DNA from: CAYUCJ01 sp049282265
GTDB taxonomy: Bacteria; Desulfobacterota; DSM-4660; Desulfatiglandales; Desulfatiglandaceae
Direction of reading: 5' to 3'
Length of the DNA stretch: 26,320 bases
Assembly (NCBI GenBank): GCA_049282265.1
Contig: JBAPTR010000071.1
Location: 1-26,320, forward strand
Under the pieces are notes generated by a model. That model worked only from the letters and a program-made list of their open reading frames with translations. It did no database searches and was not told the DNA's origin. How positions within the stretch are numbered: the stretch's first letter is position 1; the number at the start of each line of letters is the position of its first letter. Made by a program: the position numbers and the translations under genes. This document shows positions 6,705-14,157 of this stretch, piece after piece.

Positions 6705-7661
6705 ATGCACTTCAAAATGAGATCAGGCAATCATATGAATGGATTTTGGCCGACAGGGATCAAGAGGGGTATCGCCGTTTTCTTCGCAGCTGTTCTGGTA
6801 CTGGGTGGTTGTTCAAAGGAAGACGAACCGCCGAAGGGAAAAAACAAGGTGGTGGTTACGATTGTGAAACCGGCACCGGAGCCGGCACCGGTGAAAGCAG
6901 AACCCGTCGAAAAAGCCGTGCCCAAGGAAAAGGTCACGCCTGAAGAAGTTGCATCCACCGGGAACCAACCGGTCGAAAATGCAACATTGAAGGCCGAACC
7001 GCCCAAGGAATCCGCACCAGTGGCCCCGTCATCTGTGGCAGTTAAGGATGTCACACCATCCACTGCAGAGGAAGAGGCGTCTTCACCGAACAAGACCGCC
7101 ATCGCCGGTTCGGCGGGTTCAGGCACCTCCCCAGCAGCATCAAAGCAGAAGAAACGTCCAGAACCGGAAAAGGGTATTGCCCGCGTTCGGGAAGGGGAAA
7201 GTCTGAGCGCGTTTGCCGCCCGTAAGGACACCTGTGGAGATTCCCTGAAATGGACGAGGCTCTACCGGTTGAATCCGCAACGTTTGGCCATGCTCCGGAC
7301 TTGGAAGGACATCACGGAAAAATCCCTGGAGCCCGGGCTTTCGCTGCGTTATCTTTCACCGGCTGACAAAGAAAAGCTTCAGAGTCCTTTTCAGGCCAAG
7401 CCTTGGGTCGTTACGGTACGTTCATGGCGGAGCCCGGGCAGACTTGCCGCTCCAGCCATTAAGTTGATACAGCGCGGATTTCATGTCTACATCACGAAGG
7501 CCGAGGTGAAGGGGAAGCAGTGGCTCAGGCTGCGCGTGGGTTTTTACCTGAATAAATCCGAGGCCCTGGCGGCCAAGAATAAGATCCGGGAGATTCTGGG
7601 GAACGATGATTCGTGGATAGCGCGGGCCGGAAAAGGGGAGTTGGAGGAATTCGGAAAATGA
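6705..7661 (+). CDS. Outer-membrane-type lipoprotein with LysM-like and SPOR-like regions
   Basis: The N-terminus has a basic segment and a hydrophobic stretch ending in the lipobox LGGC with acylated Cys36; Ser at +2 predicts outer-membrane sorting. Residues about 40-150 are a low-complexity linker rich in Pro, Ala, Glu and Val, as in proteins that span the periplasm. Residues about 158-200 (VREGESLSAFAARK ... WTRLYRLNPQRL) resemble a LysM-type peptidoglycan-binding repeat. The C-terminus (about 230-305, PWVVTVRSW ... WLRLRVGFYLNKSEALAAKNKI) has the two beta-alpha-beta halves of a SPOR domain, which binds denuded glycan at division sites. The start is chosen for the GGGGGAGGGG just upstream. 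It overlaps coaBC by ATGA. A cell-envelope role is inferred; the precise function is unknown. Confidence 0.75.
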   Translation: MHFKMRSGNHMNGFWPTGIKRGIAVFFAAVLVLGGCSKEDEPPKGKNKVVVTIVKPAPEPAPVKAEPVEKAVPKEKVTPEEVASTGNQPVENATLKAEPPKESAPVAPSSVAVKDVTPSTAEEEASSPNKTAIAGSAGSGTSPAASKQKKRPEPEKGIARVREGESLSAFAARKDTCGDSLKWTRLYRLNPQRLAMLRTWKDITEKSLEPGLSLRYLSPADKEKLQSPFQAKPWVVTVRSWRSPGRLAAPAIKLIQRGFHVYITKAEVKGKQWLRLRVGFYLNKSEALAAKNKIREILGNDDSWIARAGKGELEEFGK

Positions 7662-8854
7662 AAGGCAAGGACATCGTTGTAGGTGTAACCGGTGGTATCG
7701 CGGCCTATAAGGCGGCCGAACTGGTGCGCCTCCTGGTGAGGGAAGAGGCCAGGGTGAAGGTGGCCATGACGGCCAATGCCACACGATTCGTGACCCCTCT
7801 CACCTTTGAGGCCCTGTCCGGCAACCGGGTCGTGTGGCGGATGTTCGGTGAGGATGCCGGTGCAATGGACCATATTACGTGGGGCCAGGAGGCGGACCTG
7901 ATCATCCTGGCCCCGGCAACAGCCAACTTTATCGCCAAGGTGGCCCACGGCTTGGCGGATGATTTCCTCTCCACCATGGTCCTGGCTGCAACGGCCCCTA
8001 TCTTGGCCTGCCCTGCCATGAATACCAGGATGTATGAGAACCCGGTCACGACGGAAAATCTTTCAAGTTTGAAGTCTCGCGGCCTCCATATCATGTCCCC
8101 GGGAGAGGGCCAACTTGCCTGCCGCACGGAAGGCCCTGGAAGGCTCCCCGAGCCCCCGGACATCCTCGAAGAGGCGAAAAGGTGTCTATCGAAGCAGGAT
8201 CTGGCAGGGTTACGGGTCCTCGTCACGGCAGGGGCCACGCACGAACCCATGGACCCCGTACGGTTTATCAGCAACAGGTCCACCGGGAAGATGGGGTACG
8301 CCGTTGCCGCGGCCGCCTGCCGGCGCGGGGCATCGGTCACCCTCGTCACCGGGCCCACATCCATCAGCCCGCCACGCGGTGCGTCCGTCGAAGACGTTCA
8401 AACCGCTCTGGAAATGCGTGAGGCCGTGCTGGAAAAGGCCACGGGGTGTGACGTTGTCATCATGACGGCGGCCGTATCCGACTACAGGCCGCACCGGTCG
8501 GCGAAAGAGAAAATGAAGAAGGGGGCGGAATCCCTCAGCCTGGAGCTGGACAGGAATCCTGACATCCTGGAGGAACTGGGTCATTCAGAGAACGGGAAGG
8601 GCTGCCTCCTGGTGGGGTTTGCGGCCGAGACCCATCAGCTCATGGCCCACGCCATGGAAAAACTGAAGAAAAAGAACCTGGATATGATCGTTGCCAACGA
8701 CGTCTCACGTGAGGACGCAGGGTTTGCATGTGACACCAATGAGGTGAAGATGTTTTTCAGGGACGGCCGGGTCGAAGATTCGCCCCTGATGAGCAAGGAG
8801 GATGTGGCCGATCTCGTGCTGGACCGCATAAACGCATTGAGGAAGTCGACGTAG
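7658..8854 (+). CDS. coaBC: Bifunctional phosphopantothenoylcysteine decarboxylase / phosphopantothenate-cysteine ligase
   Basis: CoaBC makes phosphopantetheine in two coenzyme A steps: CoaB ligates cysteine to phosphopantothenate, and the flavoprotein CoaC decarboxylates the product. The CoaC half (residues 1 to about 180) shows VGVTGGIAAYKA, the catalytic H72 in MDHITW, PAMNTRMYENP, and C155 in GQLACRTEGPGRL. The CoaB half (about 185-398) shows VTAGATHEPMDPVRFISNRSTGKMG, MTAAVSDYRP and the NPDIL and VGFAAET motifs. The frame is open further upstream to 7613, but the ATG at 7658 is preferred: it overlaps the preceding stop as ATGA and begins the protein at its usual MKGKDIVVGVTGG. Confidence 0.97.
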   Translation: MKGKDIVVGVTGGIAAYKAAELVRLLVREEARVKVAMTANATRFVTPLTFEALSGNRVVWRMFGEDAGAMDHITWGQEADLIILAPATANFIAKVAHGLADDFLSTMVLAATAPILACPAMNTRMYENPVTTENLSSLKSRGLHIMSPGEGQLACRTEGPGRLPEPPDILEEAKRCLSKQDLAGLRVLVTAGATHEPMDPVRFISNRSTGKMGYAVAAAACRRGASVTLVTGPTSISPPRGASVEDVQTALEMREAVLEKATGCDVVIMTAAVSDYRPHRSAKEKMKKGAESLSLELDRNPDILEELGHSENGKGCLLVGFAAETHQLMAHAMEKLKKKNLDMIVANDVSREDAGFACDTNEVKMFFRDGRVEDSPLMSKEDVADLVLDRINALRKST

Positions 8855-8857
8855 TTC

Positions 8858-9574
8858 ATGAAAGATGAGGTCCGCAATATTGTCACCCATTTGAGGGACT
8901 GGCTGGAGGCCTATCGGGAAATGGGTTTTGATCCGCCACCCGTCCCGGTCGGCGCTTCGTCCGTAGGAGGCGGGGTTTCGGGCAAGGGTTCCATCCAGGA
9001 GTCCCATGTGGCGGAAACGGGATCTCTCGAGGCCTTGTCGGATCATATCGGCGATTGCCGCAGGTGCAGGCTGCACCAGGGCCGAAACCATCTCGTCTTT
9101 GGCGAAGGGGCGCCCAACGCCCGGCTCGTGTTGATCGGTGAGGGACCCGGCAGGGAGGAAGATTTGGCCGGAAGGCCTTTTGTGGGTGAGGCCGGGAAGC
9201 TCCTGACACGGATCATTGAAAACGGGATGAAGGTGAAACGCCGGGATGTCTATATCTGTAACGTGGTGAAATGCAGGCCGCCCGGAAACCGCGATCCGGA
9301 GGCGGACGAAGTGGCGACCTGTCTCCCCTTCCTGGAGCGGCAGGTACGCCTCATTAATCCCGAGGTGATTTGTACCCTGGGACGGGTCGCGGCCGGAAGC
9401 CTGGCCGGCGGAGAGTTCAAGATCACGAAGGAACGGGGAAAATGGCGTTCCTGGATGGGCATCGCCTGGATGCCCACCTATCACCCGGCATACCTTTTGA
9501 GAAACCCAGCTGCCAAACGACCCGTGTGGGAAGATGTCCAGGAAATCATGCGGCGCCTGGACCTGGAGGTGTAG
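8858..9574 (+). CDS. Uracil-DNA glycosylase, family 4 (iron-sulfur)
   Basis: This enzyme removes uracil from DNA as the first step of base excision repair. It has the four cluster cysteines of the family-4 group: C67 and C70 in DCRRC, C139 in CNVVKCRPPGNR, and C155, with the C-x15-C spacing expected for this group. Motif A is GEGPGREEDLAGRPFVGEAG (about 94-113) and the C-terminal motif is HPAYLLRNP. Residues 1 to about 60 are an extra N-terminal segment, common in versions of this family annotated as DNA-polymerase-like. It starts 3 bp after coaBC and ends 4 bp before nfeD, so it belongs to the same transcript. Confidence 0.93.
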   Translation: MKDEVRNIVTHLRDWLEAYREMGFDPPPVPVGASSVGGGVSGKGSIQESHVAETGSLEALSDHIGDCRRCRLHQGRNHLVFGEGAPNARLVLIGEGPGREEDLAGRPFVGEAGKLLTRIIENGMKVKRRDVYICNVVKCRPPGNRDPEADEVATCLPFLERQVRLINPEVICTLGRVAAGSLAGGEFKITKERGKWRSWMGIAWMPTYHPAYLLRNPAAKRPVWEDVQEIMRRLDLEV

Positions 9575-9578
9575 ACGA

Positions 9579-10892
9579 ATGTCTGGAAACCGAACATATT
9601 TGCGCTTCTTGAAAACAATTATCATTGTTCTTTCGGTCGGTGTCGCTCTCCTGTGGTTCCCCGGAAAAGCAAAGGCGGCGGGCGAGGTGCTGATCATTGA
9701 GCTGGAAGGGTCCATTAATCCCGGAACTGCCATGTATGCGACCGAGGGGCTGAAAAAGGCGGAGAAAATGGACGCCCGGCTGGCCGTGCTTCGGCTTGAT
9801 ACCCCCGGCGGACTTGGATCATCCATGCGGACGATCATAAAGGCGATCCTGAACTCATCTGTCCCCGTGGCCGTATGGGTCGGTCCCCGGGGTGCCCGAG
9901 CCGCCTCGGCGGGCGTCATGATCACCATAGCGGCCCATATCGCGGCCATGGCGCCGGGGACCAATATCGGTGCCGCCCATCCGGTTATGGCAGGGGGGAA
10001 AGACATCGGGACGACCATGTCGGAAAAGGTGGTGAACGACATGGCGGCCTACGCGAGGGGCATTGCCACAGACAAGGGGAGAAACGGAGAATGGGTGGAA
10101 AAGGCCATCCGGGAAAGTGTCTCTATAACGGCCGAGGAGGCCGTAAAAAAACACGTTGTTGATCTCATAGCCGGAAATGTTGACGAACTTCTGAAAAAAG
10201 TTGATGGACGGACAGTGACCGTAGGAGGCAAAAAGGTGGTGTTGAAGACGGCCGGTCTCGAAAAGGTCTATTACCACCAGAGCTTCCGTGATCGGCTCCT
10301 CAGCACCATCAGCGATCCCAATATCGCCTACATCCTCATGATGATAGGCCTTGCAGGACTCTATTTTGAGCTTGCCCATCCGGGAGCTATTTTCCCCGGG
10401 GTGGTCGGTGGCATTTCCCTGATCCTTGCCTTTTATTCATTTCAGACACTGCCCGTGAACTATGCCGGGCTCCTGCTCATCGTCCTGGCCATCGTTCTTT
10501 TTATCGCGGAGGTCAAGGTCACGAGTTATGGCATGTTGTCCTTGGGCGGCCTGATTTCTCTTGCCCTGGGATCCATCATGCTTTTCAAGAACATGCGGGT
10601 ATCCCTGGAGTTGATGATGCCCACGGTGGCCCTGGTGGGGGGGTTTTTTGTGATAGTGGCGGGTCTGGCCTTCAGGGCCTATCGAAGCAAACCAAAGAGC
10701 GGGGCGGAAGGACTCATTGGTGAGGTAGGCCTTGTGAAAGAAACGCTGGACCCGGAAGGCCTGATTTTTGTTCATGGAGAGTCCTGGCGTGCACGATCCG
10801 ACGAATCCATCGAAGCGGATGAGCGGGTCGAAGTGACAGGAATGGAAGGACTCCTTTTGAAAGTCCGAAGGAAAACGGGGGGAGATATTTAA
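9579..10892 (+). CDS. nfeD: NfeD-family membrane serine protease (ClpP class)
   Basis: Long NfeD proteins combine a ClpP-like protease with a membrane domain and a C-terminal OB-fold, and their archaeal relatives cleave stomatin. Here a signal/anchor segment (about 9-33) is followed by the protease domain (about 35-230). S110 in RAASAG is the likely nucleophile, and K150 in SEKVVND lies 40 residues later, close to the Ser-Lys spacing of the archaeal enzyme. Four or more hydrophobic helices occupy about 250-370, and the OB-fold (IGEVGLVKETLDPEGLIFVHGESWRA onward) about 385-435. The start at 9579 is chosen because GGAGGTG sits 8 bp upstream and it follows the preceding stop by 4 bp; the frame opens earlier (9534), but only by overlapping the glycosylase. 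Confidence 0.94.
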   Translation: MSGNRTYLRFLKTIIIVLSVGVALLWFPGKAKAAGEVLIIELEGSINPGTAMYATEGLKKAEKMDARLAVLRLDTPGGLGSSMRTIIKAILNSSVPVAVWVGPRGARAASAGVMITIAAHIAAMAPGTNIGAAHPVMAGGKDIGTTMSEKVVNDMAAYARGIATDKGRNGEWVEKAIRESVSITAEEAVKKHVVDLIAGNVDELLKKVDGRTVTVGGKKVVLKTAGLEKVYYHQSFRDRLLSTISDPNIAYILMMIGLAGLYFELAHPGAIFPGVVGGISLILAFYSFQTLPVNYAGLLLIVLAIVLFIAEVKVTSYGMLSLGGLISLALGSIMLFKNMRVSLELMMPTVALVGGFFVIVAGLAFRAYRSKPKSGAEGLIGEVGLVKETLDPEGLIFVHGESWRARSDESIEADERVEVTGMEGLLLKVRRKTGGDI

Positions 10893-10944
10893 TAACTTCC
10901 GGCGGTCCGCCAGCTGTGGCCTGTCCGGGTAAGGGAGGGATACC

Positions 10945-11691
10945 ATGTTCTACATATTAGCAGTTGTTTTGCTGGTCATCTTTTTGTCTTCTGCCATCAA
11001 GATCCTCAGGGAGTATGAGCGGGGTGTGATTTTCCGTCTCGGTCGCGTCATCAAAACAAAAGGTCCCGGGGTGATCATTCTCATCCCCTTGATCGATAGA
11101 ATGGTGAAGGTGAGTCTGCGCCTGGTGGTCATGGATGTCCCGCCCCAGGACGTGATCACGCGGGACAACGTGTCGGTGAAGGTCAATGCCGTGGTCTATT
11201 TCAGGGCCATGGATCCCAGCAAGGCCATCGTCGAGGTGGAGAACTATCTCTTTGCCACTTCTCAACTGGCCCAGACCACCCTCAGAAGTGTCTGCGGTCA
11301 GGTGGAGATGGACGACTTGCTCTCTGCGAGGGATAAGATCAATAGCCAGCTGCAGACTATTCTGGATAAACACACGGATCCATGGGGAATCAAGGTCACC
11401 ACCGTGGAGGTCAAGCACATTGACCTTCCCCAGGAGATGCAGCGCGCCATGGCGAGGCAGGCCGAGGCCGAAAGAGAACGGCGGGCCAAGGTCATCAACG
11501 CCGAAGGAGAGTTCCAGGCCGCCACCCGCCTGGCCGAGGCAGCGGAGATCATCCATGTCCATCCCGAGGCCCTGCAGCTCAGGTATCTCCAGACCTTGAG
11601 AGAGGTGGCTGCGGAAAACAATTCGACTACCCTTTTCCCCATCCCCATAGATCTGCTCACACCCTTCATGAGAAAAAAGGAGTCGGAATAG
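10945..11691 (+). CDS. Slipin (stomatin/prohibitin SPFH-domain membrane protein)
   Basis: Slipins are single-pass membrane scaffolds that oligomerise into microdomains and are the usual operon partner and substrate of NfeD. The protein has one N-terminal hydrophobic helix (about 2-20), then the SPFH domain beginning at YERGVIFRLGRVIKTKGPG, with the slipin-typical MDVPPQDVITRDNVSVKVNAVVYFR, and a charged coiled-coil (about 165-205, RQAEAERERRAKVINAEGE). It ends in a short tail with LFPIPIDLL. Length 248 is normal. GGGAGGG 5 bp upstream fixes the start. A 52-bp gap separates it from nfeD; both are likely on one message. Confidence 0.95.
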   Translation: MFYILAVVLLVIFLSSAIKILREYERGVIFRLGRVIKTKGPGVIILIPLIDRMVKVSLRLVVMDVPPQDVITRDNVSVKVNAVVYFRAMDPSKAIVEVENYLFATSQLAQTTLRSVCGQVEMDDLLSARDKINSQLQTILDKHTDPWGIKVTTVEVKHIDLPQEMQRAMARQAEAERERRAKVINAEGEFQAATRLAEAAEIIHVHPEALQLRYLQTLREVAAENNSTTLFPIPIDLLTPFMRKKESE

Positions 11692-11806
11692 GGCGGCAGT
11701 GCTCCAATTCAAAAAAGGCTTAACTTTTCAGTTAATTACTGGTATAGGTAAGCAATAAACACGGGCGAACGGATCTTAAAGAGGAGAACAATATTTCCTC
11801 CATTCT

Positions 11807-11834
11807 TTGAGAGCGCAAACCGTTTTGATATATG
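11807..11834 (+). promoter_or_regulatory. Candidate promoter of the Rho-N-domain gene
   Basis: TTGAGA (11807-11812) and TATATG (11829-11834) are 16 bp apart and lie about 48 bp before the start codon. A second, weaker pair further upstream (TTAACT ... TATAGG with 17 bp between, around 11720-11750) is also possible. The gene sits alone between slipin and a terminator, which fits its own promoter. Confidence 0.4.
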
Positions 11835-11881
11835 ACCTTGAACTTTAACCACACAACTTCCATGTCCAAGGAGCGCTAATT

Positions 11882-12262
11882 ATGACAGACGAGGTGAAGA
11901 AGGAAAAAGCAAAAGAAGGAAAAGGAGAGGCCGAAAAACCCATTGAGAACATGACCGTCAAAGAGCTGAGGGAGATCGCAAAAGAGATCCCCGATTTGAC
12001 CGGTGTACACGCCATGAAGAAGGAAGAACTTCTGGTGCTCCTCAAGGAAGGAAAGGGAGAAAAAGAGGAAGCTCCCCCAAAAAAGAAAAAGGCCAAGGCA
12101 AAACAGGCATCTCTCACCGTCAAGGAGATCAAACAGAAGATTGCAGCACTCAAGGTAGAGAAGAAAAAGGCCCGGGAGGCGAAGGAAAAGGACAGCATCG
12201 AGGCCCTTCGCAGGCGCATCAACCGATTGAAGAAACAATCCAGGAAAGCTGCCCGGGCCTGA
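11882..12262 (+). CDS. Small lysine-rich protein with Rho N-terminal (SAP-like) domain
   Basis: Residues about 24-56 (MTVKELREIAKEIPDLTGVHAMKKEELLVLL) match the helix-extended-helix of the Rho_N domain, which binds nucleic acid. The rest is very rich in Lys, Glu and Ala: a KKKKAKAK patch near 68-74 and a basic helical tail (about 80-126) predicted to form a coiled coil. Such stand-alone proteins, seen in several Desulfobacterota and chloroplast lines, are presumed DNA- or RNA-binding, but their role is not established. AGGAGCG upstream supports the start. It is flanked by its own candidate promoter and a strong terminator, so it is probably a single-gene unit. Confidence 0.8.
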   Translation: MTDEVKKEKAKEGKGEAEKPIENMTVKELREIAKEIPDLTGVHAMKKEELLVLLKEGKGEKEEAPPKKKKAKAKQASLTVKEIKQKIAALKVEKKKAREAKEKDSIEALRRRINRLKKQSRKAARA

Positions 12263-12280
12263 CAGGGCTTGTTTGCCAAA

Positions 12281-12324
12281 ACAGGTCTTGGGGACACAAC
12301 GCCCCAAAGACCTGTTTTTGTTTT
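12281..12324 (+). terminator. Intrinsic terminator after the Rho-N-domain gene
   Basis: CAGGTCTTGGGG (12282-12293) pairs with CCCCAAAGACCTG (12302-12314), leaving one extra A bulged and an 8-nt loop, and is followed by TTTTTGTTTTG. This is a 12-bp GC-containing stem plus U-tract about 20 bp after the stop codon. Confidence 0.9.
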
Positions 12325-12478
12325 GTCTGCAGACGAAGTGTGTCCTATTTACTAAATTGAGTCATTAGGGTTTCATTCGGCATTTGAGCTTTGACATTTG
12401 TTTATTTACGGATTGTCCGCCTCCGGCGGGTTTATCCGGGTTAGGGACGCCGTGTCCCGGGGGGAAGAGGTGGCCTTA
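12325..12478. other. Spacer upstream of ispD
   Basis: About 150 bp between the terminator and ispD. A TTGACA occurs at 12391-12396 but no acceptable -10 box lies at the right distance. A short hairpin (CCGCC, TCC loop, GGCGG at 12417-12429) is followed by TTTAT. The frame of ispD is open through here from 12398, but without a plausible start before 12479. Confidence 0.35.
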
Positions 12479-13213
12479 ATGAAACAAAGAATCGTGGCCA
12501 TAATTCCAGCCGCCGGTCTCGGAATTCGAATGGGCTCAAAGAAGCCCAAGCAATTTCTGAAGGTCAACGGCATACCGCTTCTGGCCCTGACGCTCCGAGC
12601 TTTTCAGGAGTCCGGCGTTATAGACCGGGTGATCGTTGTTGTGCCCGGAGAGGAGATCGAGGCCTGCCAAAGGGACATCGTTTTACGGTACGGATTTGAC
12701 AAAGTTGAAAACATCGTAGCGGGTGGAGTACGGCGCCAGGATTCGGTGCGGCTGGGTATCGAGGCCGCGGGAAGTGATGTTGACCTGGTGGTTATCCACG
12801 ATGGGGTCCGCCCGCTCGTAGACAGGGCGCTGGTGGAGCGGGTCATCTCTGCGGCAAGGATCTGCGGCGCAGCCGCAGCAGGAATGTTGGCCAGGGAAAC
12901 CGTCAAGGAGACCGATTCAAGGGGCGAAGTGATCCGGACGCTCGACAGGTCGAACATCTGGCTCGTTCAGACGCCCCAGGTATTCACCTATGAGCTGATA
13001 CGCGATGCCCATGAAAGGGCGTGGCAAGAGGCTTGGTCCGAGGCAACGGATGACGCGGGCCTCGTGGAACGGCTGGGCGTCAAAGTGAAAATGGTCACAG
13101 GTTCGGAAACCAATATCAAGGTGACGACCCCGATGGATCTCGACGTCATACGGTTCATGATGGGCAAGGAAGGGGATCCCTTCACGGACCGGGAAGATCG
13201 GAACAGGCTATGA
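12479..13213 (+). CDS. ispD: 2-C-methyl-D-erythritol 4-phosphate cytidylyltransferase
   Basis: IspD transfers CMP to methylerythritol phosphate in the non-mevalonate isoprenoid pathway. The signature AAGLGIRMGSKKPKQFL (11-27) contains the catalytic Arg17 and Lys24; GGVRRQDSVRLGI, VIHDGVRPLV, QTPQVF and TDDAGLVE follow in the normal order. At 244 residues it is of usual length. The ATG at 12479 is preferred to the upstream 12398 because GAGGTG lies 7 bp ahead and the protein then starts at its normal MKQRIVAIIPAAG. The usual partner ispF is not here; instead the stop overlaps the hemC start (ATGA), tying isoprenoid and tetrapyrrole genes in one transcript. Confidence 0.96.
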   Translation: MKQRIVAIIPAAGLGIRMGSKKPKQFLKVNGIPLLALTLRAFQESGVIDRVIVVVPGEEIEACQRDIVLRYGFDKVENIVAGGVRRQDSVRLGIEAAGSDVDLVVIHDGVRPLVDRALVERVISAARICGAAAAGMLARETVKETDSRGEVIRTLDRSNIWLVQTPQVFTYELIRDAHERAWQEAWSEATDDAGLVERLGVKVKMVTGSETNIKVTTPMDLDVIRFMMGKEGDPFTDREDRNRL

Positions 13214-14157
13214 AGATCAGGATAGGTACGCGGGGAAGCATGCTGGCGCTGGCTCAATGTGAATGGGTCAAAGGTAGAATCACAGAGCGCCACCCGGAAC
13301 TTGAGGTGGAGCTGGTCAGGATCAAGACCAAGGGAGACAAGATCCTGGACGCCCCTTTGAACAAGATCGGGGGGAAGGGCCTGTTCGTGAAGGAGATCGA
13401 AGAAGCGCTCCTCTCGGGCAGGGTGGATCTGGCCGTCCACAGCATGAAGGACGTTCCGGCGGAGCTCCCGGACGGACTGGTCCTCACCGCATTCCCGGAG
13501 AGGGAAGATCCCCACGATGTCCTCATTTCAGTCGACAATGTTCCCCTGGAGGAGCTGCCGCAGGGTGGGCTTCTGGGTACCAGCAGCCTCAGAAGAGGTG
13601 CCCAGGTCCTCCATTTAAGGCCGGATTTGAAGATCGTTCCCCTTCGCGGGAATGTGGACAGCAGGTTAAAAAAGCTGCGAAGGGGTGATTTCCATGCCAT
13701 TGTCCTGGCTGCCGCCGGCATGACGAGATTGGGCCTGAAAGATCAGATCAGCCAGGTGATCCCGACGGAAAAGATCCTTCCCGCCATCGGACAGGGGGCC
13801 CTGGGAGTAGAAGTGAGGAGAGAAAACAGGGACGTCATCGAGGTCCTGTCCTTCATGGATCACGGCCCCACTGCCGTGTGCGTGAGGGCTGAAAGGGCCT
13901 TCCTGAAAAAACTTGAAGGAGGCTGCCAGGTCCCCATTGCCGCCCTGGCTACCTTGAACGGCCGGGACCTTCATCTTGAGGGGATAGTGGCGGAACTGGA
14001 TGGTTCACGCGTCATTCGTAACAAGATCAAAGGGACCGGGGACCGGCCGGAGGAAATAGGTGTTAAACTGGCCGGACGCATGCTCGATGCGGGGGCAGGA
14101 GAAATTCTGGCACGGATTTATGAAAGAAACGGGGCGGAGGGCGATGGCAAGGCATAA
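13210..14157 (+). CDS. hemC: Hydroxymethylbilane synthase (porphobilinogen deaminase)
   Basis: HemC polymerises four porphobilinogens into hydroxymethylbilane, using a covalently attached dipyrromethane primer. The start KIRIGTRGSMLALAQ, the DLAVHSMKDVPAELPDGL block, GTSSLRRGAQ and RGNVDSRLKKL are diagnostic. The primer-binding cysteine is C239 in LEGGCQVPIA. Length 315 is normal. Its ATG overlaps the ispD stop, and its last bases overlap the start of the cobA/hemD gene, so the three should be translationally coupled. Confidence 0.97.
   Translation: MKIRIGTRGSMLALAQCEWVKGRITERHPELEVELVRIKTKGDKILDAPLNKIGGKGLFVKEIEEALLSGRVDLAVHSMKDVPAELPDGLVLTAFPEREDPHDVLISVDNVPLEELPQGGLLGTSSLRRGAQVLHLRPDLKIVPLRGNVDSRLKKLRRGDFHAIVLAAAGMTRLGLKDQISQVIPTEKILPAIGQGALGVEVRRENRDVIEVLSFMDHGPTAVCVRAERAFLKKLEGGCQVPIAALATLNGRDLHLEGIVAELDGSRVIRNKIKGTGDRPEEIGVKLAGRMLDAGAGEILARIYERNGAEGDGKA

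Noticed and set aside
8705..10042. 445-codon minus-strand frame
   Set aside because: Antisense to coaBC, the glycosylase and nfeD, all with clear motifs; no recognisable protein and no binding site.
12391..12420. Promoter for ispD at TTGACA (12391)
   Set aside because: No acceptable -10 box at 15-19 bp spacing.
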